Assembly (NCBI RefSeq): GCF_000002865.3
Contig: NW_001865041.1
Location: 1,704,979 to 1,747,055 of the forward strand
DNA from: Monosiga brevicollis MX1
Taxonomy: Eukaryota; Opisthokonta; Choanoflagellata; Craspedida; Salpingoecidae
DNA: 42,077 nucleotides
Direction of reading: 5' to 3'
The position numbers and the translations under genes are program-made. Numbering within the stretch: position 1 is the first letter of the stretch; the number at the start of each line of letters is the position of its first letter. The notes beneath the pieces were generated by a model, which did no database searches, was not told where the DNA came from, and was given only the letters and a program-made list of their open reading frames with translations. Of the stretch, positions 15,574 to 24,332 are shown one piece after another.

Positions 15574-15586
15574 AAACAAGTCCGCA
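15547..15586. repeat. 40-nt near-perfect palindrome at viral/host edge
   Basis: The sequence is its own reverse complement around the centre of ATCGAT (15566/15567), except for one mismatched pair (15555 C opposite 15578 A). Arms begin TGCGGACT and end AGTCCGCA. A palindrome of this length beside direct repeats suggests a replication origin, resolved hairpin end, or integration site of the viral element. The role is inferred. Confidence 0.8.
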
Positions 15587-15688
15587 CTATTGCAGTTCGG
15601 ACTCATGTTCGGACTTCGCTGAGCTCAGCATGACACTAGCTTCTTGAGGCGGTCTGAGCCAGTGGCATTTTTTTCTTTCCCCCCCGCC
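15587..15688. other. Putative virus-to-host boundary
   Basis: Between the palindrome and the first spliced gene the composition changes from AT-rich viral to GC-richer host. GTTCGGACT occurs twice (about 15595-15616). No clear target-site duplication can be assigned because the left end of the element is outside the window. Confidence 0.5.
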
Positions 15689-16901
15689 ATGTCTAGCCGC
15701 TTTTCCGCTCCCAAACCGCGCCGCGTTGTTCGCGACTTTTCAGCTGGGAAAGACCTCCTGGAATCCCTGCGAGTGCTCAACGATGCACTCGAGGATGACG
15801 TCGCCAAGCTTAGTGTCGCCAAGGCTTTTGACAACCTGTCCAAGAAAAATGCTGAGGACAGCAAGTTGTTTAGGTCCATGATGTTGGAACTCCGTCAGAT
15901 TGCTCAAGAAGGCCTGGAAGAGTCCCGCGATGCCTCACAGATAGACTACCCAAGCAAGAACAAGAACAAACAAAAAGGCAACTCAATCAAGCCTCCCCCA
16001 GTTTCCAAGAAGAGCGCGCTCACGGCGTTGTTCATGAAGATTGAAGACGAGGCTCAGCAGGCTGTTCACAACGCTGAATATGAGATCTCAGTGGCTTGCA
16101 CAGAGCAGGTGAGTATTAGTGCTATCCCCCCCCCGAGCTTCTTGAGCCCCAGTTGGCAATGACTAAACACCAACATCATCGTGGCAGGTAACACTTGATG
16201 GCGTCAAGTCGGCAGCTGAATTCATGCAACGTTTCAAGGAGAACGAGATCAACATCCAGCAATTGGAGACTCAAAAGCGCATTCAGATTCTCAATTCCGG
16301 ACATTTCCTCCAGCAAGGAATGAAGGCATTCCCGCCCCCCGACACCTTCCTCTGGGGCGTTTCACGAGAGCTGCAGCTGTCGATCAGCACCCTCAGGAAG
16401 AGAATGCAGTATTGCCATTTGCTTACTCAAATGCCAATCCTCTTGCTCTGCCCATCAGCCAACTATGCCTTCGTGACGTCACACGTGAAGGCAATCCAAA
16501 ATTACGTCAAGGATACCCCCGGCACTGCTTTGCTAGGATGCCGCCCGTCTTTTACCAAACGGGGCATCGCGTCGGAGACCGAATTTGACGCTGCTTTACC
16601 AGCTCCTCGTGTGGAACTGAAACCAATCGAGGGGGGTAGAGAAGGCTCTCTCGATGAACCCACGGCGCAGCTTCAAGAGCAGGATGAAGAGTATCGTCAT
16701 GCAAGTCTTGGCGCGGCAGTTGACGCGCTTCAGACAGTCTCACTCGAGCAACTTACTTTTCTTTCGTACAAGGTGACTCCAGTGAAACTGCCTGATGTGC
16801 CTGGTGCAGCTGATCGTTTGAGTCGGATGGACATTGGGTCTGATGTCGAACCCCAAACCTCCCAGAAGGGTAGAATCAAACCCATCGTGAAGAAGAAGTA
16901 A
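15689..16901 (+). CDS. Unknown two-exon host gene
   Basis: Exons 15689-16108 and 16188-16901, joined by a GT-AG intron (GTGAGTATT...GTGGCAG) in phase 0, encode 377 residues. The ATG at 15689 is preceded by a C-rich stretch. The protein is soluble and mostly helical. It has a basic N-terminus, a Lys/Asn-rich linker (about 95-110), a long amphipathic helix near the splice site, a hydrophobic patch (MPILLLCPSANYAFV), and a basic C-terminal end (KPIVKKK). I recognise no domain. It starts only about 100 bases from the viral palindrome, so its promoter may lie within element-derived sequence. It could also belong to an unrecognised mobile element. Confidence 0.6.
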
Positions 16902-17003
16902 TAGACGTGACGCTTGCGCCAATTGATCTTGATACCAATCCCTTTCAATGTTCCCCCGAGCCAGTGAACGAGACGGGAAACCCCGCTGAAATGTAAAGGG
17001 AAG

Positions 17004-17345
17004 TTGAGAGAGCAATGTTCCAGATTCTGAAATTTTTTTTTTATTTTTTTTTTTTTTGAGACAGAATACTACTATCCATCCTTTACACTCAAGAGAGATG
17101 TGAAAGGTTAAAATTTAAAAGAGAGGAAGAGAGAGCAATGTTCCAGATTCTGAAATTTTTTTTTAATTTTTTTTTTTTTTGAGACAGAATACTACTATCC
17201 ACCCTTTACACTCAAGAGAGATGTGAAAGGTTAAAATTTAAAAGAGAGGAAGAGAGAGCAATGTTCCAGATTCTGAAATTTTTTTTAATTTTTTTTTTTT
17301 TGAGACAGAATACTACTATCCATCCTTTACACTCAAGAGAGATTA
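17004..17345 (+). repeat. 123-bp tandem array with poly-T
   Basis: About 2.8 copies of a 123-base unit. Each has AGCAATGTTCCAGATTCTG (at 17011, 17134, 17257), a broken poly-T run, then GAGACAGAATACTACTATCC. Copies are almost identical, so amplification is recent. It lies just downstream of the unknown gene and outside genes. Poly-T plus tandem form could reflect duplicated short-element tails. Confidence 0.85.
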
Positions 17346-17423
17346 ATCTATTGGGAACCCCCAGAGGGAAACCCTACCTTATTGACGCCGTAGGCGGCTT
17401 GGCTTGAGCTGGTCTGATGATGT

Positions 17424-17792
17424 CTAGATGGTCGATGGTCGCCGATTTTGTTGAAAAAAATTGGGTATATGCTTCATGCTTTAACGTGCCGTGTCTGTCT
17501 GTCTGTCTGTCTAGATGGTCGATGGTCGCCGATTTTGTTGAAAAAAATTGGTTATACGCTTCATGCTTTAACGTGTCATCCTTGCGCAGGGACTACCTCG
17601 ATGAAACTCGCGCCCTCGCCGTCGAAAAAAATTGGTTATACGCTTCATGCTTTAACGTGTCATCCTTGCGCAGGGACTACCTCGATGAAACTCGCGCCCT
17701 CGCCGTCGAAAAAAATTGGTTATACGCTTCATGCTTTAACGTGTCATCCTTGCGCAGGGACTACCTCGATGAAACTCGCGCCCTCGCCGTCG
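17424..17792 (-). repeat. Tandem array of truncated U6 snRNA 3' ends
   Basis: Four copies of the last 35-50 nt of U6, each ending in its own seven-T stop (A-runs at 17454, 17541, 17625 and 17709 on the plus strand), lie downstream of the full U6 gene. The last three boundaries are spaced exactly 84 bases; the oldest is 87 away and divergent. Each copy lacks the ACAGAGA box, 5' stem-loop and promoter, so they are unlikely to be functional. Confidence 0.85.
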
Positions 17793-17796
17793 AAAA

Positions 17797-17904
17797 AAAT
17801 TGGTTATACGCTTCATGCTTTAACGTGTCATCCTTGCGCAGGGGCCATGCTAATCTTCTCTGTATATAATCCAGTTTGATATGCGGTCCCCCCGAGGGGG
17901 GACC
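17797..17904 (-). ncRNA. U6: U6 spliceosomal snRNA
   Basis: The minus strand shows a complete U6. The 5' stem-loop is GGTCCCCCCTCGGGGGGACC (17885-17904). The ACAGAGA box follows, then the U4-pairing/AGC region (GATTAGC) and the internal stem-loop segment beginning CCCCTGCGCAAGGATGACAC. The 3' end GAAGCGTATAACCAA is followed by a seven-T pol III stop (17793-17799). Length about 107 nt matches U6 in most eukaryotes. The core is almost identical to that of animals and many protists. Ends are placed by structure, so they may be off by one or two. The ORFs that run through this region are spurious. Confidence 0.95.
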
Positions 17905-17927
17905 GACAGAGGGTGCCATGCGGTTGG

Positions 17928-17937
17928 ATATAAATTT
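17928..17937 (-). promoter_or_regulatory. TATA box of U6 gene
   Basis: AAATTTATAT on the minus strand lies about 24-33 bases upstream of the U6 start, the usual position of the TATA element of type 3 pol III promoters. A proximal sequence element would lie further upstream, but I cannot identify it. Confidence 0.7.
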
Positions 17938-18289
17938 GGGTAGGGGCAGCGGCACCTTGAAGCGCGGACAGGCCGGCGGCGGCGGCGGAAGCGGGGTACC
18001 GTCACTGCGTTCGCGTCAGTTGGGGTAAAGTGTGACAAAGTGGGATGGAGGGGTCGTTCAGCAAGAAATGGGGGTTCTTGCAGCTTGTTTGGATTGGGCC
18101 TATCAGCGGAAGCAACCAATGACACAATGGGTCAAGGGATGCAGTCAACTTGTGTCAGTCGACTGGCCTTACCGTCTGACAATCCATTTTGTCTTACATT
18201 AGATGTCCCGACCGTTACAGAGCCAAACGTCAGATGTTTTGGGTGCAAAATATGACCAGCAGTGAAAATACAAAATAATAGTATGATAC
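17938..18289. other. Region upstream of U6, no gene seen
   Basis: GC-rich, with a GGCGGC run near 17973. It may hold the U6 proximal sequence element. I see no convincing coding sequence or RNA. Confidence 0.5.
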
Positions 18290-18660
18290 GTGTGAGGCGC
18301 AGTCAAAACTCCTAGTAACTTGTTTTTCTGACGAATGGACACGACCATGAGCGTTGGTGAGGTGAGAGGAATTCGATAGGGTACTCCCACCACGACGCTG
18401 CCACCACGACTGCCAAAAAAGTCTGACATTTTCATTTCGTTCGCGTTCTCGATCTTTGATGAGTCAGAGACAACTACCCCTTGCATAAAACAACCATAAC
18501 TTGTCTCAGACATCAAGCCCAGAAAAAAAAATTTACATGATCAGATGCGCAAAACCCAACTCTTCAAAAGTCGTTTGCAGGTGTTTTTGGCTTGTTTGGG
18601 AAAGAGACAGCTGTTTCTCGAGTCTGACTAGTTCATAGGAATTTCGACTGCGCCTCACAC
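18290..18660. mobile_element. MITE-like element, copy 1 (complete)
   Basis: This 371-base element has terminal inverted repeats GTGTGAGGCGCAGTC (18290-18304) and GACTGCGCCTCACAC (18646-18660), a perfect 15-bp match. The interior is non-coding but shares blocks with copies 2 and 3: AACTTGTTT, GGGTACTCC, CATTTCGTTC, CGATCTTTGATGAGTCAGAG, and near the right end GTGTTTTTGGCTTGTTTGGG with CTGTTTCTCGAGTCTGA. It looks like a non-autonomous DNA transposon. No clear target duplication is visible. Confidence 0.8.
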
Positions 18661-18968
18661 AATTATGTTCTGTCCGCAGAAACGTATCATATCATTTAGA
18701 TGTGACTTTAGGTACACTTCAAGGACTCTATTTGTGACTTAAATCACACTGTGTCTTGCCATGTAGTAAGTGATTTCGAGCACACTTTGGGTTGCTAGTT
18801 CATCTGATGCTCATTAAAATTCAAAATTTAAAATTTGTTGAGTTTCCGGGAAGCACTTCGCTCCAGCATATTTGGCACTTCTTCAAATTCAAAATTCAAA
18901 TTCAAAATTCGATTGGGACACCTAGAATTCGTGAGGGTTTAGGCTCTCAAACTAACTTGTGCAATTAT

Positions 18969-19170
18969 CACGCACGGGCTGCGACGTGCACAAATGTCCA
19001 TGTCCGACACCAAACCCTCAACAACCCCTCCCCCGCCTAGATCCAACCCCCGCCCCAACCAGGCTCAGAAATCACGCACGGCCCGCGACGTGCACAAATG
19101 TCCATGTCCGACACCAAACCCTCAACAACCCCTCCCCCGCCTAGATCCAACCCCCGCCCCAACCAGGCTC
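18969..19170 (+). repeat. Two 104-bp tandem units
   Basis: Units start with CACGCACGG at 18969 and 19073 and run through GACGTGCACAAATGTCCATG to AACCAGGCTC, almost identical. They are non-coding. Confidence 0.85.
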
Positions 19171-20370
19171 TGGCAAAATGGTCCCGAGCCGTGATTTTTC
19201 TTCTTTCTTCTTCTTCCATTCTTAAACCACAATCGACTGAATCTCAAATCGACAAAAATGACACCAACCCGCACACTCAAACTCGAGCCGACACAATTGT
19301 TGTTGTAAATTCATGTGCATGGCCAACCGTCACGCTTTCCGTCGCAGCGCCAACGCGAGGGGCCTCCAACTTGTTCGTCTGACAGTTGCAGCACGACCAT
19401 CCGACGGGCCCGACCCTCACAATCATATCCCTCGGCTCTTCTTCATCCGACACCAGTCCTCCGTCTGTTGAGCGTGTTCACCCGGCCCAAGAGGCTGGCA
19501 AATCATCCCAAAGTACGCTTCCGTCTGCACAGGCCGAGTGTCAGCTGCTTCCCTGGTCGTGGCCGCCACCAGTCAATGCCGCACATCAATCAAGACCACA
19601 GTCCAGAAAGCATAGCCAAAGTAGCGGCCTCAAAGTAGCGTCATACTGCATCGCATGCCAAGGGAGAAACATGTCCAACAAAAAAATAAAAAAAACCCTC
19701 AAATGTGTAGGCTTTGACATTTCGCCAAACGGCTCGTCTCGTACGGCCTCCCAAGTCAATGACAGTGGCTGCCAACAGGTTGGTGCTAGGCCGCGCCGGG
19801 CCATCGCGCACAATGATTTCAAGCTCCGCCCACAAAACAGCCTTGTCCACCCTCGCTCACAAAGCTCGAGCTCACACAAACGTGGTCACCGCAATCTTTT
19901 TTTTCCAAGCGCGCCAACGACCTCGATCTCCGTTCAGCCAACATCACAATGCCCTGATCCTGGCTTGAACCAGACACATGGCACTGCCTTCGCCGCTCTT
20001 CAACACATCAATGCACTTCAAACCCCCAGCTCCAACAAGCCTGCCGTTCACGCTCTCGACACCACGACCCCTCAGAAAGCAAGCACAACCAGAGTAAGTT
20101 GTTTTTTTGGGCTCCAGACCCAGTGACAAATTCAAGTGTTTTATTTAAACGACACTGCGTCCAAATCATCCCGACAGCGCACGACGCCGTGGCACCCGGC
20201 ACCCGCCTGGCTCAACGCCCAGCTTGTCCGCAGCATCGCCTAGGCCTGGCCGCTTGGAGAAAAAAAGCCCACCTTGGTCTTTGGCCCTCGGCTAGCACCC
20301 ACAGCACCCAATGCAGAGCGCCACACCACCCCTCGGGCCGACACCAGAGCCAGCGGAATAGGGTTCAGAC

Positions 20371-20728
20371 TTCAAACACCCAAGCAACATCCCGACGCCA
20401 TGGCACACATCTCCCACAACTGGTGCCTTGGGCACCTCGAGCCAGCCGCTGTAGCCCACGACACCCGAAGAAATCCCCCCTCGCCACCTCGCGCCCCGAT
20501 CCCTCCCCCCGCAGTCGCAGTCCGCCTCAGAGTCGCCAGCCAGAGTTCAGCCAGAGCTGCCAATATCCGTGTCCGCTCAAGACCCCGCCAGATGGAGCAC
20601 CAGCGCAGCATCGTCGCCGTCTGGTGCTCAAATCTGGCTCACATATAAAACCAAGCAAGATCACCTCAAAGTTCAAACACCCAAGCAACATCCCGACGCC
20701 ATGGCACACATCTCCCACAACTGGTGCC
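20371..20728 (+). repeat. Direct repeat pair, 57 bp
   Basis: TTCAAACACCCAAGCAACAT and the following 37 bases occur identically at 20371-20427 and 20672-20728, about 300 bases apart. This is a local duplication in non-coding sequence. Confidence 0.8.
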
Positions 20729-20864
20729 TCGAACCAGCCTCCAAAGCCCACGACAACCACAAAAAGTCCCCTCAGACAACCGCCCCCATGGGGATCGAGG
20801 GGACGTGGCCATGGATTGGAATAAAAAAAAAATTCCAAAAAAAAGACCATCGGTTTACATGTAA

Positions 20865-21188
20865 GTGAGGTGCAGTCAAGATGTCTCTCAACTTGTTTAT
20901 CTGTGACGAATGGAGTTGGCCCCGAATTTGATCGGGTACTCCGGTGACGCGCCACGACTGCCGTCATAGTTCAACATTATCCATTTCGTTCACCTTCTCG
21001 ATCTTTGATGAGTCAGAGTTACAGCTCGCATGCTCAGACAGCAAGCACAAATTTAACTTTTTCTTCTCCAAATGCACAAAACCCAGCTCTTCAAAAGTCG
21101 TTTGCAGGTGTTTTTGGCTTGTTTGGGAGTGAGACCGCTGTTTCTCGAGTCTGAATAAAAGTTCATAGGAATTTGGACTGCACCTCAC
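20865..21188. mobile_element. MITE-like element, copy 2
   Basis: This 324-base relative of the 18290 element has ends GTGAGGTGCAGTC (20865) and GACTGCACCTCAC (to 21188), a perfect 13-bp inverted repeat. Both flanks carry ACATGT (20857-20862 and 21189-21194), a possible target duplication, though ACATGT is itself palindromic and two bases separate it from the left end. Internal blocks match copy 1. Confidence 0.75.
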
Positions 21189-21559
21189 ACATGTTCAATT
21201 GCTTCTTCTTGAAAGCCAGAGCAAAACGCCGCACCAACCCAACGCCCAGATCTTAAAGATGAGCCGCCCGTGGTGCATCGCCGCCGTCATCTGCTCGCGT
21301 CACCATGACCTGGGGCTAGAGCCAGCGTGGTAAAGTTGGGCCGGATCTAGGGCCAGAGCTAACCTAACTTACATGGTTACAGCACAAGAATCATCACGAC
21401 AACAACTACAAAATAGGGTGACACCTGCACGCTCTGCCCAAGGACAGCTGTAACGGGACTGGATGAACGTGTCTAGTCGGTCTGATGGAGACGTCGTGCA
21501 AAGAGAGGCAAACGATATGTCTCTGTTCAATACCATCCAAGGTGGTGCGCCAGCACAAT
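21189..21559. other. Gap downstream of the TPR gene, no feature seen
   Basis: Unique-looking GC-balanced sequence between the MITE copy and the 3' end of the TPR gene. It probably includes the 3' untranslated region of that gene. No ORF of note. Confidence 0.5.
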
Positions 21560-23521
21560 CTACCTGGCTGCCTTTAACCGGCCAACAGCCGCTTGAACTT
21601 GGCGCGTAAGCGGGTGCGCCTCCCCCAGCGTCGCCAATTGTATCTGCAACGCCTTGCCGTAGAACTCGAGCGCCTGCTCGTACTGGCCCTGCTTGTCGTA
21701 GACACTGGCCATGTTGTTGTAGGTGGTGGCCGTGTACGGGTGCGCCTCCCCAAGCGTCGCCAAATAGATCGTCAACGCCTTGCCGTAGTACTCGAGCGCC
21801 TGCTCGTACTGGCCCGGCTTGTCGTAGACAAGGGCCATGTTGTTGTAAGTGATGGCCGTGGCCGGGTGCGCCTCCCCAAGCGTCGCCAAATAGATCGTCA
21901 ACGCCTTGCCGTGGTACTCGAGCGCCTGCTCGTACTGGCCCTGGCTCTTGTAGACACTGGCCATGTTGTTGTAGGTGGTGGCCGTGTCCGGGTGCGCCTC
22001 GCCCAGCGTCGCTAACTTGATCTTCAAGTCCTTGCCGTAGTACTCGAGCGCCTGCTCGTACTGGCCCTGGCTGTCGTAGACACCGGCCATGCCATTGTAG
22101 GTGGCGGCCGTGTCCGGGTGCGCCTCGCCCACCGTCGCCAAAGAGATCGTCAACGCCTTGCCGTAGTACTCGAGCGCCTGCTCGTACTCGCCCTGGTTGT
22201 CGTACACAAGGGCCATGCCTGTGTAGGTTCTGGCCGTGGAGGGGTGCGCCTCGCCCATCGTCGCCAAAGAGATCGTCAACGCCTTGCCGTGGTACTCGAG
22301 CGCCTTGTCATACTGGCCCTGGCAGATGTAGGCGTGGGCCATGCCTATGAGCGTGTTGGCCGTGTCCAAGTGCTCCTCGCCCAGCGTCGCCAATCGGATC
22401 TTCAACGCCTTGCCGTGGTACTCGAGCGCCTGCTCGTACTGGCCAAAGTCGTACAAGACCCGTCCAATCTGCATGCAAAAGTCTGCAAACCCCGCCCCCT
22501 CGCCGTCCTCCACCTCTCGCGCTCTGCCCGCCACAAGTGCCTGCTCCAGGCACCACCCCCGCAGCTTCGCCTTGATCCGGCCGTTCAGCTCCGCAAACCC
22601 CACCGTCGCCTCCACCGTCTGGAAGATCATGGCCCGATCGCTGGCCTTGAACGCCTCGGCCTTTTCCGCCTGCACCCGCACCAGCATGGCCATCACCTCG
22701 TCGCTGTCCCGTGCCAAAGCCTTCAAAAACCCGTCGACCTCGGCCTCGGGCAGCCGAATGTCCAGCTGCACCTCCCCGTTCAAGGCGTTCATCATCTCAA
22801 ACAGGCACCAGGCCCGTGTCATGGGCACGGGGTCGCGCCAGGGGCTCATCACCAGCAACACCCGCCCAATCGCCTTGATGTTCTCCTGAAACGTCTTGCA
22901 CCACCTGCCACACCCAACGCCCCGTCAGTAATCACGAGCAGCCCCCACCCCGACAAACACCGACAGACGTACCACTCGTACGGGCGGTCAGCAGCAACGT
23001 GTTGGTTGTTGGGCACGAGGTCGAGCCAGTAGTAGGCCCCCGGCACCTCCGTCCGCTCGTGGTACAGCACCGTAGCCAGGGTCGTGGCAAAGCTGTACTT
23101 CCAGGCATGGGACACAAACACGGTGGCCGGCGCCAGGTGGGGCCGCTGTCCAGGATCCTCGAGGAGCAGATCGACCCAGGCGCAGGCGCGGGCCTTGGTG
23201 AGCGGCATGACGTAGCGCGTGCAAATGTCCGAGGTGGTCAGCTTGTCAAACTCGTCGCCAAACTGCTGGCGGAGTTGGGTCTCGAGTCCTCGGAGAAAGG
23301 CGGCGCTCACCCCAAGCAGGGCGCGCTCCGAGCCTGGGATGGGAATGGGGTGGGGTTCACGACCATCAGTTGGTGGGGGCAGGGGCGGGTGGAGAGAGAC
23401 GGAGACAGAGACAGAGACGGGGTGACTGACCTGCTGAAAGGTCGGCCTTCGGCCCTCGAAGGGCCCCGTCGGGGTCCACCGTGGGCGGATCGCCTCTTGT
23501 CCGGCTCTGATAGCTGCTCAT
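21560..23521 (-). CDS. TIR-like (FVSHAW) domain plus tetratricopeptide repeats
   Basis: Exons 23521-23431, 23333-22973 and 22904-21560 (introns GTCAGT...CCCAG and GTACGT...GGCAG) encode 598 residues. Residues about 100-190 form a module with FVSHAW (103-108), YYWLDLVPNNQH, a WW pair formed across the second splice, IGRVLLVMSPW and TRAWCLFE (180-187). This pattern is typical of a TIR-like domain often joined to TPRs in protists. From about residue 305, seven 42-residue kinesin-light-chain-type TPRs follow (yeqALEYyGKALtI-LAtlGEaHPdTA-TYnnMA-VY-qGQ). The repeats are also near-identical at DNA level (126-bp units), showing recent expansion. A role in signalling or protein recognition is likely; the substrate is unknown. 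Confidence 0.85.
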
Positions 23522-23653
23522 GATGGAAGAAAAACAACCAGTGGGCGTGTCCCGCGGTGAAAAACACGCCCGAGACCTGACATGTAAGCGAGCGTCATGT
23601 TGAAAGCACAGTCCGCCAGTCCGAATGAATGACGCATGACGTTAAAGGGTACA

Positions 23654-23938
23654 GTGTGAGGTGCAGTCAAGATTCCTATCAACTTGTTTTCTGACACGAC
23701 CATGAGTGCTGATGAGGTGAGAGGAGCCTCCAAAAACAACCGAGCTTGATACGGTACTCCTGTGACGCGCCGCGACGCTGCCACCACGACTGCCATAATA
23801 GTTCAACATTATCCATTTCGTTCACGTTCTCGAGTTACAGCTCAATCTTTGATGAGTCAGAGACAACCACCCTTCCAGCTCGCATGCATAAAATGCGCAA
23901 AGGCGCTGTTTTTTTCGAGTCCCACAAAAACAAGACTT
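23654..23938. mobile_element. MITE-like element, copy 3, right end lost
   Basis: Starts with the left terminal repeat GTGTGAGGTGCAGTC (23654-23668) and shares AACTTGTTTTCTGACACGAC, CACGACTGCC, CATTATCCATTTCGTTCACG and TTTGATGAGTCAGAGACAAC with the other copies. No right terminal repeat follows, so the copy is truncated or rearranged near 23938. It lies in the upstream region of the TPR gene. Confidence 0.7.
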
Positions 23939-24332
23939 AGTGCTTTTAATAAAGCGTCATCTTGAATATACCTCTCCTTTGTGTAACAGTATGTTGTTCA
24001 GTGTGCTTGGCAAAGGCGTCTACTATTATGGCAGTCAGTGTTTCGGAATTTGCTCTGCCGTCCCGGCAGCCATGCGTCTCAGACTAGCCTCGATAGCAGC
24101 CCTGAATTTTGGCCAAATTTTTGACGCTGCTATCGTAAAGATCGCTTCTCTGTGGCGGCCATACGACCATAAAACATGATTTAGAGACAGTTCATTGAGA
24201 ATTTGTTCGAGGATCGGATCCTTCTTTTAGTATCCGAGACAAGACGGCTACACGCTCCGCTTTGATGTTCGCAAAAGTTCTTTGCTTCCTGAGATACCCC
24301 CGAGGGGTGTATTTCACTGTGCAGATGCCTTA
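23939..24332. other. Gap before the transposon, no gene seen
   Basis: Mixed composition, with no convincing ORF or RNA. It ends with the TTA flanking the transposon (24330-24332). Confidence 0.5.

Larger units (their letters stand above)
18661..20864. other. Repeat-rich region without convincing genes
   Basis: About 2.2 kb of C-rich and low-complexity sequence. It has AT-rich AAATTC repeats near 18825-18910, a 104-bp tandem pair (18969-19170), and a 57-bp direct repeat (20371-20427 and 20672-20728). Long ORFs occur in several frames of both strands because stop codons are rare in this composition. They are Pro/Ser/Thr/His-rich without domains, and I do not accept them as genes. Confidence 0.55.

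Noticed and set aside
1-15620. Retroviral-type integrase or protease in the viral block
   Set aside because: No DDE/HHCC integrase or cysteine protease motif is seen in any viral frame; they may lie left of the window.
17417-17879. 143-150 residue repeat-protein ORFs
   Set aside because: They run antisense through the U6 snRNA gene and its truncated copies.
19386-20824. 246- and 241-residue plus-strand ORFs
   Set aside because: Pro/Ser/His-rich, low-complexity, no domains or splice logic; frames are open because of composition and they cross non-coding direct repeats.
22118-23032. 304-residue plus-strand ORF
   Set aside because: Antisense of the TPR gene repeats.
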